From the NCBI RefSeq assembly GCF_022809715.1, contig NZ_CP094460.1, positions 186,001-250,000 on the forward strand: a stretch of 64,000 nt of DNA, written 5' to 3'. The notes beneath the pieces are model-generated. The model was not told the DNA's origin, made no database searches, and saw only the letters and a program-made list of their open reading frames with translations. How positions within the stretch are numbered: position 1 is the first letter of the stretch; every line of letters starts with the position of its first letter. This document shows positions 1 through 8,775 of the stretch, piece by piece. A program made the position numbers and the translations under genes. Source of the DNA: Burkholderia pyrrocinia (GTDB taxonomy: Bacteria > Pseudomonadota > Gammaproteobacteria > Burkholderiales > Burkholderiaceae).

Positions 1-270
1 GCGGTGGATGCAGTAGCCGCTGATCACGAAGAAGATCGGCACGCCGGCGGAGCCCCACGCGAACGGGAAGGTCAGGTAGCCGACGATCACGCTCGGGTCG
101 AGCGCGCGACCGTAAGCATGATGGAAGGTCTGCATCCCGACCCAGACGATCTGGCGGCAGTGGAAATAGGCGACGAGCAGCGCCGCGAAGCCGCGCATCG
201 CGTCGATGACGTGTTCCTTGTGATCGGCGACGGGCGGCGCGGTCAGAGACGATCCGCTGAAAGCTTGCAT
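1..270 (-). CDS. Acyltransferase-3 family membrane protein, N-terminal part only
   Basis: The gene runs off the left edge, leaving its first 90 codons. The translation contains a DAMRGFAALLVAYFHCRQ stretch and then FFVISGYCIHR, the usual opening of acyltransferase-3 (OafA/NodX-like) integral membrane proteins, which transfer acyl groups to surface glycans or other envelope molecules. In this family the first transmembrane helix carries a His and the second segment reads F-I/V-S-G. ATG at 270 is chosen because AAGGA lies about 11 bases upstream and the region beyond it becomes AT-rich. The acceptor cannot be told from this fragment. A second member of the family lies at 2148-3266. Confidence 0.8.
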   Translation of the reverse strand, partial: MQAFSGSSLTAPPVADHKEHVIDAMRGFAALLVAYFHCRQIVWVGMQTFHHAYGRALDPSVIVGYLTFPFAWGSAGVPIFFVISGYCIHR

Positions 271-498
271 GCGATTCGATTCCTTGCGACGGATGGTGTG
301 GAAGACGGACGAACGGGAAGTCTCATCGTAATGCGCAAGAATTCGATCAATGAATAAAAAAATCTCGCCCGGAAATAACGGAATTCCGCATGATGGTTTT
401 ATCGGGGTTCTGAAAGCGGTTCCGCAGGCGCGTCAATTATTTACCGATTTTTTTCTGATAGTTTGAAGCTCCAGTTGATTGATGCAAGGAGCGGCAAG

Positions 499-642
499 AT
501 GGACATGCATTGGATCGCGAGCGCTGCAGTACTGCTGGTCATGGCCGTGCTGTCGGCGTACCGCGAAGCGCTGAAGAACGAGCCGATTCGCCCGGGCCTC
601 GAACGGGGCGGCGTGCCCTATATCGAGGAATTCGAATCGTAA
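499..642 (+). CDS. Small single-helix membrane protein, 47 aa
   Basis: A short open frame of 47 codons starts at ATG 499 with a clean AAGGAG at 486-491, seven bases before the start. Residues 5-20 are a hydrophobic helix (WIASAAVLLVMAVLS), followed by a charged tail ending YIEEFES. No function is recognised. A strong ribosome binding site, a plausible membrane anchor, and position in an AT-rich gap between genes all argue that it is real and not chance. It could be an envelope stress or regulatory microprotein, but nothing in the sequence says which. Confidence 0.55.
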   Translation: MDMHWIASAAVLLVMAVLSAYREALKNEPIRPGLERGGVPYIEEFES

Positions 643-872
643 GAATTTGTATCTGGAAAATCGGTAATTTGTTTCTGCTTCGGCACTCGGTCCGGCAATA
701 TCGACCGGATTGAAAGGATTATATTTTTTTCGGAAACATTGGGCAATCAGTCCATATCGAAAATGAGCGGAGTGGAATTGGCAGTGCCGTCGATTCTCGA
801 TATGCCGTTCGGAACACAATCGCGCCGGGTCGCAGATGGACGCGGCGCAGTCAACGCAATCAGGATGCGAAC

Positions 873-1760
873 ATGTTGAAAGTCACCAAGGCCGTGTTCC
901 CCGTTGCCGGTCTCGGCACGCGGTTCCTCCCGGCAACGAAGGCGAGCCCGAAGGAAATGTTGCCCGTCGTCGACAAGCCGCTGATCCAGTACGCGGTCGA
1001 GGAAGCGATCAACGCCGGTATCACCGAGATGATCTTCGTCACCGGGCGCAGCAAGCGCGCGATCGAGGATCACTTCGACAAGTCGTACGAGATCGAGGCC
1101 GAACTCGAGGCGCGCGGCAAGGAAAAGCTGCTCGAACTCGTGCGCGGCATCAAGCCGAGCCACGTCAACTGCTTCTACGTGCGCCAGCCGGAAGCACTTG
1201 GCCTCGGCCATGCGGTGTTGTGCGCGGAAAAGCTCGTGCACGGCGAGCCGTTCGCGGTGATCCTCGCCGACGACCTGCTGCACGGCGAGCAGCCGGTGCT
1301 CAAGCAGCTCGTCGACGTGTTCGACCACTATCACAGCTCGGTGATCGGGGTCGAGACGATCCCGCGCGAGGACAGCCGCTCGTACGGCGTCGTCGAAGGC
1401 CGCGAATGGGAAGAGGACATCATCAAGCTGTCGGGCATCATCGAGAAGCCCGCGCCCGAGGATGCGCCGTCGAATCTCGGCGTGGTCGGTCGTTACGTGT
1501 TCATGCCGACGATCTTCGATCACCTGCGCAAGCTCAAGCCGGGCGCGGGTGGCGAACTGCAATTGACCGACGCGGTCCAGACGCTGCTCGCGAACGAGCA
1601 GGTGCTCGCGTACCGCTACTACGGCACGCGTTTCGACTGCGGCAGCAAGATCGGCTATCTCAAGGCAACCGTCGAACTCGCGCTCCAGCATCCGGAAGTG
1701 AGCCGCGAATTCGAGGCGTACCTGCGTACCTGCTTGCCCGCGCTGGCCGCCGTCGCGTAG
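873..1760 (+). CDS. galU: UTP-glucose-1-phosphate uridylyltransferase
   Basis: GalU makes UDP-glucose from UTP and glucose-1-phosphate in the cytoplasm, feeding LPS core, exopolysaccharide and trehalose synthesis. The 295-residue length is typical. The N-terminus carries the nucleotidyltransferase loop [20 protein letters not shown] and the following [16 protein letters not shown] stretch. Further along are the EKP segment ([13 protein letters not shown]) and [10 protein letters not shown], which carry conserved sugar-nucleotide binding residues. AGGA about eight bases before ATG 873 supports the start. A strong terminator follows, so it appears to be transcribed alone. Confidence 0.95.
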   Translation: MLKVTKAVFPVAGLGTRFLPATKASPKEMLPVVDKPLIQYAVEEAINAGITEMIFVTGRSKRAIEDHFDKSYEIEAELEARGKEKLLELVRGIKPSHVNCFYVRQPEALGLGHAVLCAEKLVHGEPFAVILADDLLHGEQPVLKQLVDVFDHYHSSVIGVETIPREDSRSYGVVEGREWEEDIIKLSGIIEKPAPEDAPSNLGVVGRYVFMPTIFDHLRKLKPGAGGELQLTDAVQTLLANEQVLAYRYYGTRFDCGSKIGYLKATVELALQHPEVSREFEAYLRTCLPALAAVA

Positions 1761-1803
1761 GCGGCCGCGCGCTCCGTTGTTTCAGGTGGTGGTTGTTCCG
1801 TTG

Positions 1804-1834
1804 GCCCCGGCCGCTCAGGCGCCGGGGCTTTTTT
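1804..1834 (+). terminator. Rho-independent terminator of galU
   Basis: GCCCCGGC (1804-1811) pairs perfectly with GCCGGGGC (1821-1828) around a nine-base loop, followed directly by six T residues. It lies 44 bases after the galU stop. Confidence 0.9.
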
Positions 1835-2147
1835 GCATTTGCCGGTGCGCGATCGTGGTGCGTTCGGCCGGCTTGTCGTGCGGTCGGGTTCGCGTGGAGC
1901 GTGGTGCCGTGTGTGGAGCGGGGCGCTCCGGCGCGGTCCGGCGTCACGCCTGAAACTGGTGCCGAAGCACTTGCCGGGGTGTGCGGTGCGGCGTTGTTGT
2001 CGTTGCGCGATGCATTGTCGACGTTCGCGCCGGCGTCGGTCCGCCGGTTCATGACGCAGCGCCGCCGCGCGTCAGCTTCCCGGCGCTACCTGCCTCGCGG
2101 TCTTCCCGCGCATTTCCCGCCCGGTGTTTTCCGCTTCCGCGTGGCGC
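1835..2147. other. Intergenic stretch, no gene seen
   Basis: About 310 GC-rich bases lie between the galU terminator and the stop of the minus-strand acyltransferase. Open frames on both strands are low-complexity Arg/Ala-rich shadows. I see nothing functional apart from possible 3' untranslated sequence of the acyltransferase. Confidence 0.5.
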
Positions 2148-3266
2148 TCAACGCGCCGACGTACTCGGCCGCGCGACGAAATGCCGGGCGAGCATCGCGG
2201 CGATCGGCTTCTTGAAGTCGAGCAGTCTTTTTTCGAGATAGCGCCAGGACAGGTGCGCGAGCAGCACGGCGAGCGCGAATTGCAGCATCTCGGGCAGCGC
2301 TTCGCGGACGATTTCCGGCATCGGCACGTGCGCGAAGAGCGCGGGCATCACGCCGAAGCGCGTCGGAATCAGGTTGTGGAACAGGTAGAAGCCGTAGCTG
2401 ATCGTGCCGAGATAGACGAGCGGCGCCCAGTCGAGCAGTGCGACGACGGGATGCTCGGGCTCGCTGACGATCCACAGCATCAGCGCGCCGAGCGACGCGG
2501 ACAGGCCGAGATCCGCGAGCCCCGCGACCGCGTCGGGCAGTGCCGTGCACGCAGGCAGTGCGAGGAAAAACACGACGCCTGCCGCGCCGAGCCAGCCGGG
2601 CGGGACGCGGCGCACGGCGGCCGGGCCGTGATCGGCGAGCGCGATCGCGCCGACGCCGCCGAGCGCGATCAGCGCGAAATTCCACGGGGAAAACGCGTAG
2701 ATCAGCACCGGCGACGCGTCGGACAGGTAGAGCGCGAGATGCGCGGCCGCGCACAGCGCGACGGCCGCGACGCCGAGTGCGACGTGTCGCGCGGCGGGCA
2801 CCGCGAGCAGCGCGAGCGGTGCGATCAGATAGAACTGCTGTTCAACCGCGAGGCTCCAGAAGTGCGACGTGGAGCCCGGCCAGCCGTCCTTGACGACGCC
2901 GATCCAGTAATTCGACAGGAACGCCGCGTGCCACGCGAGCCCGAGGTTGACGCCGCGCTGGTAGAAGAGCGCGTGCGCGATCGCGAGCGCGGCGAGCAGC
3001 AGGTAGTACACGGGGAAGATCCGCAACGCGCGCTTCGCGAGGAACAGCGCGAGCGCATGGCGGCGCGTCATGGTGCCGCATTCGACCGCCCGGCGGTTGC
3101 GATGCAGTTCGCCGACGATCAGGAATCCGCTGATGAGGAAAAACGTCCACACGCCAAGCTTGCCGACGTCGACGGCAAGGACGTGGCCCTTGTGGGACAG
3201 GAAAACGAGAATGACGGCGATGGCTCGCAGGCCGTCGAGTCCTTTGACGTATCTGACTTCGCGCAT
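2148..3266 (-). CDS. Acyltransferase-3 family membrane protein (OafA-like)
   Basis: A 372-residue multi-pass inner-membrane protein. It opens with YVKGLDGLRAIAVILVFLSH, the family's first helix with its conserved Arg and His, followed by TFFLISGFLIVGE. The middle has HFWSLAVEQQFYL, another family hallmark, and the C-terminus ISYGFYLFHN and WRYLEKRLLDFKK. Such proteins usually O-acetylate or otherwise acylate O-antigen or exopolysaccharide; the substrate here is unknown. The open frame extends upstream to 4187, but that part is the antisense of the HU gene, so ATG 3266 is the likely start. No clear ribosome binding site precedes it. Confidence 0.85.
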   Translation of the reverse strand: MREVRYVKGLDGLRAIAVILVFLSHKGHVLAVDVGKLGVWTFFLISGFLIVGELHRNRRAVECGTMTRRHALALFLAKRALRIFPVYYLLLAALAIAHALFYQRGVNLGLAWHAAFLSNYWIGVVKDGWPGSTSHFWSLAVEQQFYLIAPLALLAVPAARHVALGVAAVALCAAAHLALYLSDASPVLIYAFSPWNFALIALGGVGAIALADHGPAAVRRVPPGWLGAAGVVFFLALPACTALPDAVAGLADLGLSASLGALMLWIVSEPEHPVVALLDWAPLVYLGTISYGFYLFHNLIPTRFGVMPALFAHVPMPEIVREALPEMLQFALAVLLAHLSWRYLEKRLLDFKKPIAAMLARHFVARPSTSAR

Positions 3267-3453
3267 GGAGGCATCCGGGCATTGAGCGAGCCCAGTATAG
3301 GTGCGCAAATATCGAACGTAATTCGCGTTCGGACGCATACGTGAAGGCGTTTTTTGACGCTCGAGCGTCGTTGAAGTCGGTCGCGCGCAACAAAACCTGC
3401 GGGAAACCCCGCGAAAACGCATAAAAGTACTGCACGAAGCGTCAAGGCGCTTG

Positions 3454-3490
3454 TAGAATCCGGCGTTGAAGCGTGCGCAGTGCACGCTTC
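3454..3490 (+). promoter_or_regulatory. Possible -10 box and leader hairpin of the HU-like gene
   Basis: TAGAAT at 3454-3459 fits a sigma-70 -10 element, with a poor -35 upstream. Just after it GAAGCGTGC (3468-3476) pairs perfectly with GCACGCTTC (3482-3490) around five bases. The hairpin would sit in the 5' leader, about 38 bases before the start codon, and could be a protein-binding or translational control site. Confidence 0.4.
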
Positions 3491-3527
3491 GTGTATCCAA
3501 CGAACGACCACACCTGGTAGGAGAAAC

Positions 3528-3977
3528 ATGGCGACTTCCGCAAAAAAGGTGGCCAAGAAGGCTGCCGCCGCACCGGCCAAGAAAGTGGCTGCTAAGAAAG
3601 TAGCGCCCGCGAAGAAAGTAGTGGCCAAGAAGGCCGCCGTCGCGAAGGCGCCCGCTGCTCCGACGCCGCTGAAGGACAAGTTCACGAAGGCATCGCTCGC
3701 AACGCACATCGCTGAGCGTGCAGCCGTGGAAGTGAAGGCGGTCAAAGCAGTGCTCGTCGCACTCGAGAACGTCGTGCTGGGCTCGGTCCACAAGAAGGGC
3801 GCAGGCGAGTTCACGCTGCCGGGTCTGCTGAAGATCACGGCACAAGTCGTGCCGGCGAAGAAGAAGCGCTTCGGCAAGGATCCGTTCACGGGCGAAGAGC
3901 GTTGGTTCCCGGCGAAGCCGGCCAGCGTGCGCGTGAAGGCACGTGCGCTGAAGAAGCTGAAGGACGCGGCGGCGTAA
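3528..3977 (+). CDS. HU-family DNA-binding protein with Lys/Ala-rich N-terminal tail
   Basis: The 149-residue protein joins two parts. Residues 1 to about 45 are repeats of the AAKKVAPAKK type, resembling the basic tail of eukaryotic histone H1. Residues from about 48 to the end form an HU/IHF-like domain (TKASLATHIAER, VLGSVHKKGAGEFTLPGL, then a basic arm around FGKDPFTGEERWFPAKPA). It should bind and compact DNA in the nucleoid. ATG 3528 is preceded by TAGGAGAAAC, an excellent ribosome binding site; the longer open frame from 3480 lacks one. HU proteins normally have ~90 residues, so the tail is an addition seen in Burkholderia and relatives. The gene is flanked by its own promoter and terminators, suggesting high independent expression. 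Confidence 0.92.
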   Translation: MATSAKKVAKKAAAAPAKKVAAKKVAPAKKVVAKKAAVAKAPAAPTPLKDKFTKASLATHIAERAAVEVKAVKAVLVALENVVLGSVHKKGAGEFTLPGLLKITAQVVPAKKKRFGKDPFTGEERWFPAKPASVRVKARALKKLKDAAA

Positions 3978-3982
3978 TGCCG

Positions 3983-4063
3983 CGCAACGGCTGCCGAATG
4001 CATGTCGGCAGCCGTTGCGATGTCCTGCGATCCCCGTACGCGAAAGCGTGCGGGGATTTTTAT
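3983..4063 (+). terminator. Tandem hairpins ending the HU-like transcript
   Basis: The first hairpin is a perfect 15-bp stem (3983-3997 with 4005-4019, loop ATGCATG) with no T run. The second, CCCCGTACGC with GCGTGCGGGG around GAAA (about 4032-4055), is followed by ATTTTTATT and is a standard intrinsic terminator. The first may protect the mRNA 3' end. Confidence 0.88.
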
Positions 4064-4301
4064 TGCGCCGCGCAAATCGCGCGGCAGCGAAAACGCGAAG
4101 CGCCGGCGATGCGTGGTTCGATGCGTGCCGCGTGCCGCGTGCCGCGTGGCGAATGGCGGGCCGCGCTTGCGCAATGACGGACGGCAATCGTCGTCCGCGC
4201 GTGCCGGTATACCGCCGCAGCCCGTCGCTCTCGTCGCCTCACCTCGTTACCTCGTCGCTCCCGCTGCATCTGTTGCGTGCGTATCGTGAGGCCCGCGCAT
4301 C

Positions 4302-5093
4302 GTGACTGAATTCGTCCCGTCTGAAATCGCCGGGCAGGTCGCTACCGCGCGCGCCGCGCTCGAGCGGCATCTCGGTGCGACGCTGGATGCGATCCACCTG
4401 TTCGGTTCGGCGCTCGACGGCGGCTTGAAACCGCGCAGCGACATCGACCTGCTGGTGACGGTGGCCGTGCGACCCGACGAAACGGCGCGGCGTGCGCTGA
4501 TGTTCGACGTGCTCGCTGCGTCGGCGCCGCCCGGTCACGCAGGCGGCATGCGCGCGCTCGAGGTCACCGTCGTCGCGCACGGCGACGTGGTGCCGTGGCG
4601 TCATCCGGCGCGACGCGAACTGCAGTTCGGCGAGTGGCTGCGGCGCGATCTCGAAGCAGGCATCGTCGAACCGGCGCTCGCCGATCACGATCTGGCGATC
4701 CTGTTGACGAAGGCGCGGCAGCACAGTGTCGCGCTGGTCGGTCCGCCGGCGGCCACGCTATTCGAGCCGGTGCCCGCCCGCGACTTTGTCGCCGCGCTTC
4801 TCGCTACCGTTGCGCAGTGGAATGCCGAACCGGACTGGCGCGGCGACGAGTGCAACGTGGTGCTAGCGCTCGCACGCATCTGGTACAGCGCGGAAACCGG
4901 CAGGATCGCGCCCAAGGACGTCGCCGCGGCATGGGTGCTGGAGCGCCTGCCGGCCGCTTACCGGCCGGTTGTAGCGGCTGCGCGTGCCGCCTATCTCGAT
5001 GGCGAAGCGGGCGCGGCGATCCTGTCGGGCGAACCGCTCGCCGCGTTCATCGGCTACGCGCGGCGGACCGTCGAATCGATGCTGTCGGCGTAG
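4302..5093 (+). CDS. aadA: AadA-like aminoglycoside nucleotidyltransferase
   Basis: 263 residues, the size of ANT(3'')-type adenylyltransferases, which inactivate streptomycin and spectinomycin by transferring AMP from ATP. The nucleotidyltransferase motif is present: IHLFGSALDGGLKPRSDIDL, with Gly35-Ser36 and metal ligands Asp47 and Asp49. ALEVTVVAHGDVVPW and REVQF-like RELQFGEWLR follow, and the C-terminal helical domain keeps DECNVVLALARIWYS and PKDVAAAWVLERLP. The start is GTG 4302. No integron attC site or cassette neighbours are seen, so this is a chromosomal version and not a mobile cassette. Substrate range in the host is inferred, not shown. Confidence 0.85.
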   Translation: MTEFVPSEIAGQVATARAALERHLGATLDAIHLFGSALDGGLKPRSDIDLLVTVAVRPDETARRALMFDVLAASAPPGHAGGMRALEVTVVAHGDVVPWRHPARRELQFGEWLRRDLEAGIVEPALADHDLAILLTKARQHSVALVGPPAATLFEPVPARDFVAALLATVAQWNAEPDWRGDECNVVLALARIWYSAETGRIAPKDVAAAWVLERLPAAYRPVVAAARAAYLDGEAGAAILSGEPLAAFIGYARRTVESMLSA

Positions 5094-5261
5094 CGGCGGA
5101 TGCCACGGTGCGCGCGATCGGCTTGCGGGCCGGCGCCTCGGTGGATCATGAGCGCTTTCGCCGCCGCACGCGCAAGCCGCCGATCCGGGCGCTCGCCGGC
5201 GACGCGCGATTTGCGCGCTTGACCGGCACGCCGTCACGCATCCGCGGCACGACGCGCTTCG

Positions 5262-5735
5262 TCAACCCGCCGTGCCCGCGTAGGCAGCCTTCAGCGCGGC
5301 GTCGTCGAACTTGGTCATCTGCATCATCGCTGCGGCTACGCGTGCCGCCTTGACCGTGTCGCGATCGGCCATCATCGGGATGAGCGCTTCCGGAACGATT
5401 TGCCACGACACGCCGTAGCGGTCCCTGAGCCAGCCGCAGCCGTCGGCCGTGCCGCCGTTGTCGAGCAGGGCACTCCAGTAGCGGTCGAGTTCCGCCTGGT
5501 CGGCGCAACTGACCAGCAGCGAAATCGCGTGGTTGAACGTCTCCGTGCGCGGGTGGCTCATCGCGATGAACGGCTGCCCGAACAGCTCGAACTCGACCAT
5601 CCGCGTACCGTCGGTGCCGGACACCGACGTGACGCGCACGACGCGTGAATCCGGAAAGATGCCCGTATAGAAGGCCGCTGCTTCCTCGGCTTCCGTCGAG
5701 TACCAGAGAAAAGGCGTGATCTTCTGAATCGTCAT
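5262..5735 (-). CDS. PhnB-like VOC-superfamily protein
   Basis: 157 residues, beginning MTIQKITPFLWYSTEAEEAA. The pattern (ITPFLWYSTEAEEAAAFY, then FELFGQPFIAMSHPR and WLRDRYGVSWQIVP) is that of the PhnB / '3-demethylubiquinone-9 methyltransferase-like' branch of the vicinal oxygen chelate superfamily. These have two beta-alpha-beta-beta-beta repeats and often bind a metal, but most have no proven substrate. ATG 5735 follows AGGAGATTCGCC, a good ribosome binding site. It converges with the aadA-like gene and shows no operon partner. Confidence 0.8.
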   Translation of the reverse strand: MTIQKITPFLWYSTEAEEAAAFYTGIFPDSRVVRVTSVSGTDGTRMVEFELFGQPFIAMSHPRTETFNHAISLLVSCADQAELDRYWSALLDNGGTADGCGWLRDRYGVSWQIVPEALIPMMADRDTVKAARVAAAMMQMTKFDDAALKAAYAGTAG

Positions 5736-6031
5736 GGCGAATCTCCTGTCTGTAGTGGCCGGGCCGCAAACCGCGTGCCGCCGTCGATACGACGGACGAC
5801 GGCCGCCGAATTCGACACACGTGGGGCGAATGGCCGTCGCGCCGGATGAGCGGCGCCGACAGTGCGGATGGTAGTCGCCTGGAGGAAAGACGGCGACCTG
5901 GCCGGACACCCGGAAGCGGCATTTGCAGCGCTTTGCAGCCGCCAGGCGCCGTTGCCGGCCCGCCGACGTGCGTCGGCATCGGCTTCGTTCGCCGGCCCGT
6001 ACAGGCGCTGCGGGCACGCGTGAGACGGACG
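5736..6031. other. Intergenic region upstream of the VOC gene
   Basis: With the terminator that follows, about 385 bases separate the VOC start from the porin stop. It should hold the VOC promoter on the minus strand, but no clear -35/-10 pair stands out. No gene is supported on either strand. Confidence 0.4.
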
Positions 6032-6070
6032 AAAAAAAGCCAGCTGCGGCCGAAACCGGAGCTGGCTTTC
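6032..6070 (-). terminator. Intrinsic terminator of the porin gene
   Basis: Read on the minus strand, AAAGCCAGCT pairs with AGCTGGCTTT across a ~14-base loop and runs into seven T residues. It lies about 52 bases beyond the porin stop codon. Confidence 0.85.
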
Positions 6071-6121
6071 CAGTTCGGCGGCAAGGCGTCGGAGACGCCA
6101 TGCACGCCGGATACATCGTTT

Positions 6122-7279
6122 TTAGAACTTGTGGCGAATGCCGAGTGCGACCATTTCGGCCGAGCTCTTGCCGGCGAAGCCGTACGAAGCGATCGACGCT
6201 TGCGCGCTTTGCTGCACGCCGTCGACGAGCTGCGTGCCGCTCGCGTGCTGGTATGCGCCAACCAGGTAGATGTCCGTGCGCTTCGACAGCGAGTAGTCCG
6301 CGCCGACGCCGACCTGGTGGTACTTCGCCGACGTGTCGCCGCTTGCCTTCGTGTACGAGTAGCCGAGGCCCAGCAGCAGCGGCGGCGTGACCTGGTACGT
6401 CACGAACGCACGGCCCGTGTTGTACTTTTCGGTCGAGCCGAAGCCCGAGAACGCGTCCGGCTTGTACTGTGCGTTGCTGTAGCCGAGGCCGAACGTCACC
6501 GGGCCGATCGCGTACTGACCTGCAACTTGCGCGATGGCGATCGACTTCGCCGTGGCGTAACCCGAGTTGATCGGGCCGTCGAAGATCGCGTCGGACGTCG
6601 TCGAACCCCAGCCGCTGCGCAGGGCCGTGGCCGTCGGCGACGGGTTGTTCGCGTAGAAGTAGCCTGCGGCAACGCCGACCGGGCCGTTGTTGTAGGCGGC
6701 TGCGACCGACCAGGTCTGGCCCGCGCCCGTCTTGCCCGCTACACCGCCGAGGCCGTACATGCCTTCGACCTGGAAGCCTGCGAAGACCGGCGACGTGTAC
6801 TTGATTGCGTTGCTGACGCGCAGGCTGTTGTCGTTGTTGTCGACGTCGCCCGGCGTGGCCATCACGCTGCCGAAGTAGTTGTCGGCCGTGACTGCCTGGA
6901 CCAGGTCGACCAGCGGGTCGTACTGGCGGCCGAGCGTCAGCGTACCGTATTGCTTGCTGTCGAGACCGACGAATGCCTGACGACCGAACATGCGGCCGCC
7001 CTGGTTCAGCTTGCCCGTACCCGGATCAAAGCCGTTTTCCAACTGGAAGATCGCCTTCAGGCCACCGCCGAGGTCTTCTGCGCCCTTCAGGCCGAAGCGG
7101 CTGCCTTGCAGGTTGCCCGACAGCATTTGCCACGAGTTGTTGGCTTGACCGTCATTGCCGTGCACCCATGCGATCGACGTATCGATCACGCCGTACAGCG
7201 TCACGCTCGACTGAGCGTGCGCAGCGCCAGCGGCGCCCAGCAGGGCGAGCGAGAGGGTCGAGAGAGCAAGTTTCTTCAT
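6122..7279 (-). CDS. Outer-membrane porin, OmpC/Opc family
   Basis: 385 residues. A signal peptide (MKKLALSTLSLALLGAAGAA, cut after AHA) precedes QSSVTLYGVIDTSIAWVHG, the standard first strand of Burkholderia trimeric general porins. GSRFGLKGAEDLGGGLKAIF and FGRQAFVGLDSKQYGTLTLG are conserved strand and loop segments, and the protein ends in a terminal Phe (RHKF), the BAM recognition signal. It should form a 16-stranded diffusion channel for small hydrophilic solutes. The ribosome binding site is GGAGA before the ATG. It stands alone with its own terminator. Confidence 0.95.
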   Translation of the reverse strand: MKKLALSTLSLALLGAAGAAHAQSSVTLYGVIDTSIAWVHGNDGQANNSWQMLSGNLQGSRFGLKGAEDLGGGLKAIFQLENGFDPGTGKLNQGGRMFGRQAFVGLDSKQYGTLTLGRQYDPLVDLVQAVTADNYFGSVMATPGDVDNNDNSLRVSNAIKYTSPVFAGFQVEGMYGLGGVAGKTGAGQTWSVAAAYNNGPVGVAAGYFYANNPSPTATALRSGWGSTTSDAIFDGPINSGYATAKSIAIAQVAGQYAIGPVTFGLGYSNAQYKPDAFSGFGSTEKYNTGRAFVTYQVTPPLLLGLGYSYTKASGDTSAKYHQVGVGADYSLSKRTDIYLVGAYQHASGTQLVDGVQQSAQASIASYGFAGKSSAEMVALGIRHKF

Positions 7280-7713
7280 CGTTGAGATTCTCCACGCAAG
7301 TGATTCATCGTTATTTGTTGCGGATTGGAGAATAGCTCAGTGCCATCCACGCAAGAAAGCTTAAAAAATAAAGTGTCTCGAAAAGGTAACAGCGTGGAAA
7401 AGTCCATATATATCAAGCACATCAACGACTGTTCCTGTTTTTGAAATAGTTGACAATTGCTGCGGCGCGATTGTTTCAATGCTTGATGCACATTGCGGCA
7501 GACGCGCCGTTTCGGCCGGTTGGAGCAGCGAAATGAGCGCTTGCAAACGTTTGCTGTTGCAACTGCGAACGCGCCGACGTACGAGAAACGCGTCAACGCC
7601 GCGCGAATGCGCGGCGGACAGCATGGTTGCCAGGAGTCGGGCGGATGTGCGAGGGGGCATTGGCGGCGCGCGCGATGCCGGCGCGCAGCCGCTTTGCGGA
7701 GGAGGCGGGTGAA
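7280..7713. other. Porin upstream region, AT-rich in its first half
   Basis: These 434 bases separate two minus-strand genes. The half next to the porin (7340-7460) is distinctly AT-rich, with runs such as TATATATGG on the minus strand, and probably contains the porin promoter and regulatory leader, but no confident promoter can be drawn. Open frames here are Arg-rich and unsupported. Confidence 0.4.
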
Positions 7714-8634
7714 TCAGTCGTTGTGCATGCGATCGGTCTGAGCGTGTACGGCCGGTGCGATACCGGCGGGCCGGTGCGCGTTGCCGCGGGCCGCCGCGAA
7801 TTCCGCGCCGAGCAGCAGCACGATCGCAGAGAAGTACAGCCACATCAGCAGGACCGCGAACGATCCGGCCGCGCCGAACGCACTGGCCGTGCCTGCATGC
7901 GCGAGGTACAGCGCGAACAGCTTCTTGCCGCCGGAGAACAGGATCGCGGACACCACGCCGCCGACCGCGGCGTCGCGCCACGCGACGCGCGCATCGGGCA
8001 GGAACTTCATCAACGCGGCGAACGCGCCGGCGAGCACCGCGATGCCGACGAAGAACTGCACGAGGTTCGTGACGACGACATACGGCGAATCGCCCAGCAG
8101 CCAGGTGCCGACGAACGTGATCGCAGTGTCGAGCACGAGCGACACGATCAGCAGGAACGCGACGCCGAGCACGAGCCCGAACGAGATCAGCCGCACGCGC
8201 ACGAGCCCGAGCATGCTCGACCAGCGGTTTTCGGTGGCCGGCCAGATCACGCTGAGCGCGGCGCTGAGCGACGCGAACGTGGCCGACGCGCCGACCGCGA
8301 GCGCGGCGAACGAGATCAGCGTCGCGAGGCCGCCGCGCTCGCCCGCGCGGTGCGCGTTCTGCACGATCGTCTGGATGCTGGCCGCCGCGTCGTCGCCGAT
8401 CAACTGGTGCGCCTGTTCGAACACCTGGCCGCGCGCGGCGTCGTCGCCGTAGAACCAGCCGGCCACCGCGATCACCATTACGAGCGTCGGCGCAAGCGAG
8501 AACGCGGAGAAAAACGCGATGCCCGCGGCCATCGACGAGCAGCGGTCGGACGAGAAGCGCTTGAACGCGGTGAGGGCCCAGTTGGCCTGTTGCTGGGCAA
8601 GACGGGTTGCTTCGGAAGTGATCTGTCGTTTCAT
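7714..8634 (-). CDS. YihY/BrkB-family inner-membrane protein
   Basis: 306 residues with about six transmembrane helices. The N-terminal SSMAAGIAFFSAFSLAPTLV and central LSVIWPATENR segments are hallmarks of the YihY/BrkB family, once mislabelled ribonuclease BN. Molecular function is not settled; members are implicated in serum resistance or transport. The frame is open back to 8757, but residues before Met at 8634 are unlike the family and would run through the divergent fdnG promoter region, so 8634 is preferred. No strong ribosome binding site is visible. Confidence 0.85.
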   Translation of the reverse strand: MKRQITSEATRLAQQQANWALTAFKRFSSDRCSSMAAGIAFFSAFSLAPTLVMVIAVAGWFYGDDAARGQVFEQAHQLIGDDAAASIQTIVQNAHRAGERGGLATLISFAALAVGASATFASLSAALSVIWPATENRWSSMLGLVRVRLISFGLVLGVAFLLIVSLVLDTAITFVGTWLLGDSPYVVVTNLVQFFVGIAVLAGAFAALMKFLPDARVAWRDAAVGGVVSAILFSGGKKLFALYLAHAGTASAFGAAGSFAVLLMWLYFSAIVLLLGAEFAAARGNAHRPAGIAPAVHAQTDRMHND

Positions 8635-8727
8635 GACGGTTAGGTTGCGCGCGGAACGCGGATCATCGTTGGTAATCAGACAATTCAGCATTGATCCGAG
8701 GATTCGATCATAGTTGCTCGAACTGTC

Positions 8728-8733
8728 TATAAT
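8728..8733 (+). promoter_or_regulatory. Candidate -10 box for the fdn operon
   Basis: TATAAT lies 43 bases before the fdnG start in the divergent gap with the YihY-like gene. No acceptable -35 sits 16-18 bases upstream, so an activator may be needed, or the match may be chance. Confidence 0.3.
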
Positions 8734-8775
8734 TCCTTTCAGTTTCCTCCACCCCACAATAACGCCGAGACCACC

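Noticed and set aside
3267..4187. Upstream extension of the acyltransferase, adding 300 residues
   Set aside because: It is antisense to the HU gene and shows no family features.
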